5,445 nt of DNA from Acidobacteriota bacterium (GTDB taxonomy: Bacteria; Acidobacteriota; Thermoanaerobaculia; Multivoradales; JAHEKO01). Shown here piece after piece: positions 1 to 4,499 of this stretch (positions are counted from its first letter, which is position 1; every line of letters starts with the position of its first letter). The notes under the pieces are model-generated. The model had not been told where the DNA came from and did not search any database. It saw only the letters and a program-made list of their open reading frames with translations. The stretch spans positions 1 through 5,445 of the forward strand of contig JAOTZA010000224.1 of assembly GCA_029861655.1 (NCBI GenBank), in the 5' to 3' direction. The position numbers and the translations under genes are program-made.

Positions 1-1
1 G

Positions 2-964
2 GTCCTCTCGGGAAGCACTCTGCTGCTTCTTTGCGATCAGGCCGAGGGCTCTTTTCTGCTGGCGCTGGACAAGGACAGCGGCACCGAGCTCTGGCGGCGC
101 AATAGGCCGGCTCGCCTCGAGAGCTATTCGACACCGATTCTCTATCCCGATGCCGAGAACCCGGAAGCGGTGCTTGTTTCAGGGTCGCGGTGGATCGACG
201 CCTACGAGCTCTCGAGCGGCAAGAATGTATGGGCGCTCCCGGGGGTCGGCACAGGGCCGATCTCGAGCCCGGTTCTCGACGGCGACGTCCTGTACGTCAA
301 CGCGGTCCAGCATGCCGAGAGCGGCTGGCCTGTCTTTGACAAGCTGCTGGAAGAGCATGATTCCGACAAAGATTCGAAGCTCACCAAGGAGGAGGTTCAG
401 GGGGCCTGGCTGGCCAATCACTTTGGTTGGCTCGATGCGGACGCCAGCGGCATGTTGACGGCCGGGGATTGGGAGCATATGCGCGAGGAACTGGTCAACG
501 ATGCATTCGGTGTCTACGCGGTTCGGATCGGGGGAACCGAGGGTGGGGCCCAAATCCTGTGGAACTACCGGAAGAATGTTCCCTATATCCCGTCACCCTT
601 GCTGTACGAGGGTGTCTTCTACATGGTCCATGACGGGATCGTCACCAGTCTCGATCCGAAGACGGGCGAGCTGCACAAGCGTGACCGCCTCGGGGCCGGA
701 TCACCCAAGGTCCAAGCCTCGCCGGTAGCCGCCGATGGCAAGATCTTTGTCCCTACCCTCGAAGGCCAGCTAGCTGTGCTGACGGCGGGAGCCGAATGGG
801 AGGTTCTCGGTCTCTACGACCTGGGCGAAGAAATCCACGCCACTCCGGCGATCGCGGACGGTCACCTCTATCTGCGCACCAAGACCGCGCTCTACAGCTT
901 CGAATCTCCGGCGCCCGGACCGATGGCACCCAAGACAGGGGCAGAGGAACAGGAAGGCCGCTGA
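2..964 (+). CDS. PQQ-like beta-propeller repeat protein with inserted EF-hand pair (5' end missing)
   Basis: The reading frame is open from the window edge to a TGA at 962-964, giving 320 residues; the true start lies upstream. Blade-type repeats of the PQQ/BamB kind are visible, with a D-x-x-[ST]-G-x-x-x-W pattern: LALDKDSGTELW at residues 20-31 of the visible part, IDAYELSSGKNVW at 65-77, and VTSLDPKTGELHK at 214-226. The final blade (ATPAIADGHLYLRT) is followed by a charged Pro/Gly-rich tail. Between blades sit two 12-residue calcium loops: DSDKDSKLTKEE (residues 120-131) with Asp at 1, 3, 5 and Glu at 12, and DADASGMLTAGD (145-156) with Asp/Asp/Ser at 1, 3, 5, Gly at 6 and Asp at 12. Family knowledge: such propellers are usually periplasmic or outer-membrane scaffolds, and many bind no PQQ. 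I see no dehydrogenase catalytic region in the visible part, so an enzymatic role is not supported. The missing N-terminus would show whether it has a signal peptide. Confidence 0.82.
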   Translation, partial: VLSGSTLLLLCDQAEGSFLLALDKDSGTELWRRNRPARLESYSTPILYPDAENPEAVLVSGSRWIDAYELSSGKNVWALPGVGTGPISSPVLDGDVLYVNAVQHAESGWPVFDKLLEEHDSDKDSKLTKEEVQGAWLANHFGWLDADASGMLTAGDWEHMREELVNDAFGVYAVRIGGTEGGAQILWNYRKNVPYIPSPLLYEGVFYMVHDGIVTSLDPKTGELHKRDRLGAGSPKVQASPVAADGKIFVPTLEGQLAVLTAGAEWEVLGLYDLGEEIHATPAIADGHLYLRTKTALYSFESPAPGPMAPKTGAEEQEGR

Positions 965-965
965 G

Positions 966-1484
966 CTATTTTGGGTCGGAGGTGGGCACCTCGGCCTCGT
1001 AGGGCTCCTGGAGTCCTTTCAGGTAGTAGACGAGCTCGTTGATCATCCGCGCGGCGCGCGCCTCACCTGGCTCTTCCGCCCCCGGGGCGGCCTCCGAGAG
1101 CGGACTCTGAAGAACGTCACCCCAGATCGGCATTTCGCGACTGCCGTGACCGCGGACCTCTTTTCTGCCGTCGATCACAGCGACCAGCTCTTCGTGTGGG
1201 AACTGGCCGCCGGAGCGCTGGGTGATCTTGCGCAGATCCGCTGGCTGAACCTTGAGGAACTTGGCCACGCTGCCGGTGCCATCCGCCTTCATGCCATGGC
1301 ACGAGGCGCAGTACCGGTTGAAAGTGACCCGGCCCTTGGCCGCCATGAACCCGGGGTGTGGTTGAGCCTCGTCGGTCTGAGCGTAGGCCGCCTGGCTCGT
1401 GATATTCGCGACATCCGAGGCGATCAGGGCCAAGAAGCCCGCGAGCAACATCAGTGGGATCAGGAAGGTGCTCGTTTTCTTCAT
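966..1484 (-). CDS. Secreted single-haem cytochrome c (class I type)
   Basis: 172 residues from ATG 1482-1484 to TAG 966-968. A lysine-rich start and hydrophobic stretch (about residues 7-22) lead to a possible signal-peptidase site after AYA (33-35), so the protein should be exported to the periplasm. Haem is attached at CASCH (Cys59, Cys62, axial His63), and Met118 in the MPIWGD motif is the likely second axial ligand. This CxxCH-to-MP[IV]WG layout is that of small electron-carrier cytochromes and of cytochrome subunits in oxidase or dehydrogenase chains. An acidic Glu/Ala/Pro-rich linker (about 128-145) separates the Met loop from the final helix (INELVYYLKGL), a usual C-terminal helix of the fold. 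I chose this start over the in-frame ATG at 1488-1490 because AAGGGAG (1493-1499) is 8 bases from it but only 2 from the upstream ATG. The gene converges on the propeller gene with one intervening base. The redox partner cannot be told from this window. Confidence 0.93.
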   Translation of the reverse strand: MKKTSTFLIPLMLLAGFLALIASDVANITSQAAYAQTDEAQPHPGFMAAKGRVTFNRYCASCHGMKADGTGSVAKFLKVQPADLRKITQRSGGQFPHEELVAVIDGRKEVRGHGSREMPIWGDVLQSPLSEAAPGAEEPGEARAARMINELVYYLKGLQEPYEAEVPTSDPK

Positions 1485-1492
1485 TGTCATGA

Positions 1493-1499
1493 CTCCCTT
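1493..1499 (-). promoter_or_regulatory. Shine-Dalgarno of the cytochrome c gene
   Basis: AAGGGAG on the minus strand lies 8 bases upstream of ATG 1482-1484 and decides the start in favour of that codon. Five of its bases (AAGGG) belong to the 3' arm of the hairpin at 1495-1514. Confidence 0.7.
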
Positions 1500-1514
1500 C
1501 GTTTCCTCGAAGGG
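1495..1514 (-). promoter_or_regulatory. Hairpin overlapping the cytochrome c ribosome binding site
   Basis: Read on the minus strand, CCCTTCG pairs perfectly with CGAAGGG across a six-base loop, AGGAAA. Five of the seven pairs are G-C. The 3' arm holds most of the Shine-Dalgarno, so the folded leader would hide it from the ribosome. The structure is directly visible in the sequence. A role in translational control (thermometer-like, protein-bound or small-RNA-opened) is inference, and the palindrome could instead be a protein-binding site in DNA. Confidence 0.5.
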
Positions 1515-1593
1515 GCCGCGCCGGTAGGACGAAGAGCCCCCTCACCCGAACCCTAGCATTGTCCCTGTCCGCCAGTACACCTGCGAGGGGAGC

Positions 1594-1627
1594 CGGGCCG
1601 GTCGCGGGTGGGCGGTGAAACGGCCCG
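1594..1627 (-). repeat. Weak inverted repeat in the intergenic gap
   Basis: CGGGCCG at 1594-1600 pairs with CGGCCCG at 1621-1627 around a 20-base interval. It lies between the end of the deacylase gene and the start of the cytochrome gene, and might be a second, longer-looped element of a termination region. In DNA this GC-rich, a 7-bp match can arise by chance. Confidence 0.25.
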
Positions 1628-1648
1628 TCTCGGGGGGTGGGCGAAGCG

Positions 1649-1669
1649 CGTTGGATGGGCGCTCCAACG
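1649..1669 (-). terminator. Terminator-like hairpin behind the deacylase gene
   Basis: CGTTGGA (1649-1655) and TCCAACG (1663-1669) form a perfect 7-bp stem with a 7-base loop, starting 5 bases after the deacylase stop codon on the minus strand. No U-tract follows; the downstream bases are C-rich. If it is a terminator it is not a classical intrinsic one, and it may instead protect the 3' end of the mRNA. Confidence 0.4.
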
Positions 1670-1674
1670 GGCTG

Positions 1675-2868
1675 CTAGGTGTCGTGAAGACGCCGCGCCA
1701 GTGTTAGATGCGTTTTCGAGGTCCTGAGACGCCGGAAACCGAGGAGATGGAACAATTCCGGCGCCCGCCAACGGGCGATCCGCCTGTTGACAACAAAGGT
1801 CTCCGGAAGATCCGGGTGGCGCCGCACGCCCGGAAGCCAGTGGAGGACCCGTTCGAGCCGCAGGTGCCGCATCGCAGTCGACACCTGGAGCCAGGCGGGT
1901 TGCACCTTGCGAATGATGAAGAACCCGTCTTCCCCCAGTTTCTGGTAGAGCGGCATGAGGATGAGTCCATCCTCCCGCGCTCTCACCGGACCGTCGTGGT
2001 CGATCCCGAGTTCGGCTCCCTTTGCGATCGGCTGGAAGCTCTCGAACCCGGGTCGCATTCTGAAGCCGTTACCGCTGTCGATGGCGTGCCGGTGCCGAAC
2101 TTCTACGGCTCGCGGGAGTCCGGCGCTCTCGGCGGACAGGCGATCCCAGGAGGCACCCACTTCGGGGTGCTGCTGCCGGTCGAGGAGGCCCGTGAGACCT
2201 AAAGCGATCCAGATCGCCGCTTCCGCACGATCCACCGAGGTGGGGTCGTGATGTTGGCCCGATTCGAACCCCAACATCCGGACGCCAAGATCGGCCAGGT
2301 AGTTGGCAAGGGTGCCGCCCAGCTCCTCCTCCAGACCCAGGACCACCGGCACCGGAAAGGCACGAGCGAATCGGCGGTTTGGAAGTGTGTCGTTGAGAAC
2401 CGAGAAAGTGGGCCCCGGGCCCGAGGTCGTGTGGAGATCGAGACAGAAGATCGACTCTAGATCGAGGGTCTCGGAGAGCACACCATGCACCGCTCGGGAG
2501 AGCTCGAGAAGCTCTGCCGCCTCGGCCTCTCCCGGCTGTTCCTGCTGCTCCAACTTCTCGAGCCGTTCCGGGAACCAGGCCCGGTTGAGATCCTCGACCA
2601 GAAACCGCTGCCCCGCCGCCAGTGCCCGGCGATTCCCGACCAACCCTACAAAACGTCCTGTGAGTTGATCGGGCCTCGCCGCCAGCTTGCTGAACACCTT
2701 CTCCAGGGCTTGGGCTCCCGCGGGCTCGTTGCCGTGCAGGGCGGCAACGCAAAGAAGCGTACGGCCGGCATCCCCCGATCCAAGGTCGCCGAGCACGCGC
2801 GGATAGAGCCTCGTCTGGCCCTCGCGTATCGGCACGGGGGCGTCGGAGACTGCGTTGGTCAACGTCAT
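1675..2868 (-). CDS. Zinc-dependent deacylase, succinylglutamate desuccinylase/aspartoacylase-like (M14 family)
   Basis: 397 residues from ATG 2866-2868 to TAG 1675-1677. Family hallmarks, numbered from this start, are: HGNEPAG with zinc ligands His45 and Glu48; NRRAL (about 79-83); VEDLNR (91-96), the substrate-binding DLNR signature; DLHTTSG with the third zinc ligand His146; and FESGQ with Glu202 as the likely catalytic acid/base. The part after about residue 250 fits the small C-terminal beta domain, followed by a basic extension of about 70 residues ending LARRLHDT. These enzymes remove an acyl group from N-acylated amino acids (N-acetylaspartate, N-succinylglutamate) or related amides; the exact substrate cannot be read here. 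There is no signal peptide, so it is probably cytoplasmic. The frame also allows GTG 2917-2919 (414 residues), but a possible -10 box sits directly against that codon and the added residues look unlike the family. No good Shine-Dalgarno precedes either start. It is transcribed away from the DASS transporter, a plausible source of its substrate. Confidence 0.87.
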   Translation of the reverse strand: MTLTNAVSDAPVPIREGQTRLYPRVLGDLGSGDAGRTLLCVAALHGNEPAGAQALEKVFSKLAARPDQLTGRFVGLVGNRRALAAGQRFLVEDLNRAWFPERLEKLEQQEQPGEAEAAELLELSRAVHGVLSETLDLESIFCLDLHTTSGPGPTFSVLNDTLPNRRFARAFPVPVVLGLEEELGGTLANYLADLGVRMLGFESGQHHDPTSVDRAEAAIWIALGLTGLLDRQQHPEVGASWDRLSAESAGLPRAVEVRHRHAIDSGNGFRMRPGFESFQPIAKGAELGIDHDGPVRAREDGLILMPLYQKLGEDGFFIIRKVQPAWLQVSTAMRHLRLERVLHWLPGVRRHPDLPETFVVNRRIARWRAPELFHLLGFRRLRTSKTHLTLARRLHDT

Positions 2869-2912
2869 ATCGGAGTTTGTGAAACGGATCGGCGCGCCGG
2901 AAGACGGAGGGG

Positions 2913-2971
2913 CCGCCACCCGTATTGTAGGCGTTTCGCGGTCTCCCGAGAACCCCCCTTACGGGTGGTGG
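2913..2971. repeat. Inverted repeat in the divergent spacer, candidate operator
   Basis: CCACCCGTA (2916-2924) and TACGGGTGG (2960-2968) are perfect 9-base inverted copies. Allowing one mismatch the arms extend to 12 bases (CCGCCACCCGTA at 2913-2924, TACGGGTGGTGG at 2960-2971). The arms are separated by 35 bases, with centres 44 bp apart, close to four helical turns. The left arm adjoins the possible -10 of the deacylase gene, and the right arm lies upstream of the transporter start, which suits a regulator controlling both genes. It could also be an RNA stem in a long transporter leader, with G-U pairing at the mismatch. Confidence 0.45.
2924..2952 (-). promoter_or_regulatory. Possible sigma-70-like promoter for the deacylase gene
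   Basis: On the minus strand TACAAT (2924-2929) matches the -10 consensus at five of six positions. TTCTCG (2947-2952), 17 bases upstream, is a poor -35 box. Transcription would begin near 2917, giving a leader of about 50 bases to ATG 2868. The -10 overlaps one base of the inverted-repeat arm ending at 2924. The call rests on the -10 alone and is tentative. Confidence 0.35.
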
Positions 2972-3030
2972 GACAGGCTCCCCCTGGCGGGATCACAAGG
3001 CTCGAGGCGGCCTTGGTAGGCTCCCGCTTC

Positions 3031-4470
3031 GTGAGCAACCGGGTGAGCAGAGCGGAGCAAACTGCGTCGGGTCCCGATCCAGGAGACCCGTCACGCCGGG
3101 GCCTGTGGATTGCGCTCGCAGCCGGTCTCCTGACCCTCCTGCTGCCGGTGCCCGAGGGGCTCTCCGTCGAGGGGCGGCGGCTGGCGGCGTTGTTCGTCAC
3201 CGTGATCCTGCTCTGGGTCACCGAGGCCCTGCCGATCGGCATCACCGCGCTTCTCGCTGTGTTGCTGCAGCCGCTTCTGGGGATCCGCGATCTCAAATCC
3301 GCTTTTCAGGGCTTTGCAAGCCCGGTGTTCTTCTTCGTGCTGGCTATGTTCTGTATCGCGGCCGCGATCACATCCGCCGGCTTGGAACGGCGTTTTGCCT
3401 ACTGGCTGCTGGATCGTGCCGGGACGGACAGCCGGCGAGTGGTCATCGCTTTGATGCTCGGCAGCGCCCTCACGTCGACGATCATTTCGGATGTGCCGGC
3501 CTGCGCCATTTTCATGGCCATCGGTCTGGGGGTTCTGAGGCGGCTAGAGGCCAAGCCCGGCGAGTCGAGCTTTGCCAAGGCGGTGATGATCGGAATCCCG
3601 ATCGGCTCGCTGATCGGTGGTGTTGCGACACCGGCTGGGAGCTCGATCAACATCTTGGGAATTCACTTCATCGAAGAATACGGGGGTGTCCGGATCCCTT
3701 TCCTCGACTGGATGCTTCTGGGCGTGCCGATGGTTGTCGTGCTACTGCCCATCGCCTGTTGGGTGGTGCTACGTGTGTTTCCGCCCGAGATGGCTTCGGT
3801 CGGTGGTAGGGAGGAGGTTCGTGGCGAGCGAGCGGCTTTGGGTGGCATGAGCGGCTCCGAGAAGAAGACCATCGCCCTGCTGGCCGCGATGATTGCGTTG
3901 TGGGTCGCAGGGAGTTGGATACCGGCGCTCTCGACTGTGGTGGTAGCCCTCGCCGGGACGGTGCTGATGTTCGTTCCCGGTGTGTCGCTTCTGACCTGGG
4001 AGCGAGCCGAGCGCTCGATTTCCTGGGCGACCCTTCTGATGATCGGCGGTGTGGTGTCGATCGGGTCGGCTTCACTCGACGCGGGTCTGGCGAGGTGGTT
4101 GGTGGACACTCTGCTGGGTGGGCTCGGCTCGTGGGATCTGGTCTGGATCGTGGCCGCGATCAGCGCCTTTACCGTGGTGATCCACCTGGCGCTTCCGATT
4201 GGGCCGGTCATCAACGCGGTGCTCATTCCGCCGATCGCCCTGCTGGCCCAGGAGACCGGACACAACCCGGCTCTGCTGGCGTTGCCGGTGGCTTTCACCG
4301 CCTCCTGTTCGATGCTCCTACCCATCGATCCGGTGCCGCTGATCACCTATGCGAAGGGCTATTACAGAATGTTCGATATGGCCAAGGTGGGAACGATCAT
4401 CAGCGTCTTCTGGGTCATCTGGATGACCGTGTTGATGCTTCTTGTGGCGCCGTTGATCGGCATTGCGTGA
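3031..4470 (+). CDS. DASS/SLC13-family anion (dicarboxylate-type) transporter
   Basis: 479 residues from GTG 3031 to TGA 4468-4470, the usual size for the divalent anion:sodium symporter family. It is an inner-membrane protein with many hydrophobic segments, starting at about residue 25. The family signature LLWVTEALPIGITALL is at 60-75. The two-fold repeat is visible: the first half has TSTIISDVPACAIF (148-161) and GGVATPAGSSINILG (196-210); the second half has LALPIGPVINAVLIPP (386-401) and MLLPIDPVPLITYAKGYYRMFDM (428-450). Where known sodium-coupled members carry Ser-Asn-Thr in each hairpin, this protein appears to read SDV and PIG-like residues, so coupling and substrate may differ. Family substrates are succinate, malate, citrate, sulfate or N-acetylaspartate; which one applies is not decided here. 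The start is uncertain: TTG 3013 has GAGG five bases upstream, and GTG 2965, 2968 and 3043 are also in frame. The frame is open further upstream only as the antisense of the deacylase gene. The metallopeptidase gene follows after 20 bases, probably in the same operon. Confidence 0.93.
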   Translation: MSNRVSRAEQTASGPDPGDPSRRGLWIALAAGLLTLLLPVPEGLSVEGRRLAALFVTVILLWVTEALPIGITALLAVLLQPLLGIRDLKSAFQGFASPVFFFVLAMFCIAAAITSAGLERRFAYWLLDRAGTDSRRVVIALMLGSALTSTIISDVPACAIFMAIGLGVLRRLEAKPGESSFAKAVMIGIPIGSLIGGVATPAGSSINILGIHFIEEYGGVRIPFLDWMLLGVPMVVVLLPIACWVVLRVFPPEMASVGGREEVRGERAALGGMSGSEKKTIALLAAMIALWVAGSWIPALSTVVVALAGTVLMFVPGVSLLTWERAERSISWATLLMIGGVVSIGSASLDAGLARWLVDTLLGGLGSWDLVWIVAAISAFTVVIHLALPIGPVINAVLIPPIALLAQETGHNPALLALPVAFTASCSMLLPIDPVPLITYAKGYYRMFDMAKVGTIISVFWVIWMTVLMLLVAPLIGIA

Positions 4471-4499
4471 TGGGGTGATGAGGTGATGGGGTGAGGGCC
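4468..4499 (+). repeat. 8-bp tandem repeat joining the transporter stop to the protease start
   Basis: Three consecutive octamers TGATGGGG (4468), TGATGAGG (4476) and TGATGGGG (4484) are followed by a degenerate copy, TGAGGGCC (4492). The first TGA is the transporter stop codon; the third unit and the next base supply the protease GTG start (4491-4493). With a period of 8, TGA falls in all three frames, and each complete unit starts a two-codon ATG-NGG-TGA reading frame. Change in copy number would alter the spacing between the two genes. Confidence 0.75.
4480..4483 (+). promoter_or_regulatory. Shine-Dalgarno of the metallopeptidase gene
   Basis: GAGG, within GAGGTGAT, lies 7 bases before GTG 4491-4493 and supports that start. 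It comes from the one octamer unit that differs from its neighbours (A in place of G), so the variant base itself creates the better ribosome binding site. Confidence 0.55.

Noticed and set aside
1485..1490. Alternative cytochrome c start at ATG 1488-1490
   Set aside because: The Shine-Dalgarno would be only 2 bases away; the ATG at 1482-1484 has the better 8-base spacing. It adds only two residues.
1530..1570. Possible extended -10 (TGCTAGGGT on the minus strand) for the cytochrome gene
   Set aside because: Only the TG and three -10 bases match and no credible -35 is at the right distance.
1553..1771. Small minus-strand frame of 72 codons in the gap between deacylase and cytochrome
   Set aside because: It overlaps the end of the deacylase in another frame, has a low-complexity Arg/Pro/Ala composition, and shows no ribosome site or recognisable domain.
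2069..2752. Minus-strand frame of 227 codons inside the deacylase
   Set aside because: It is in a different frame from the deacylase, with Gly/Arg/Ser-rich shadow composition, while the deacylase frame carries all zinc-binding motifs.
2853..2864. Short palindrome CGTTG-GT-CAACG near the deacylase start codon
   Set aside because: It lies within the first codons of the deacylase and its arms are only 5 bp, easily expected by chance.
2485..3030. Upstream extension of the transporter frame by about 180 codons
   Set aside because: It is the antisense of the deacylase gene, lacks membrane segments or family similarity, and would make the transporter far longer than its family. The open frame is a product of high GC.
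4468..4499. Octamer array considered as a CRISPR or attachment site
   Set aside because: Units are 8 bp with no spacers, and there is no integrase, cas gene or flanking duplication.
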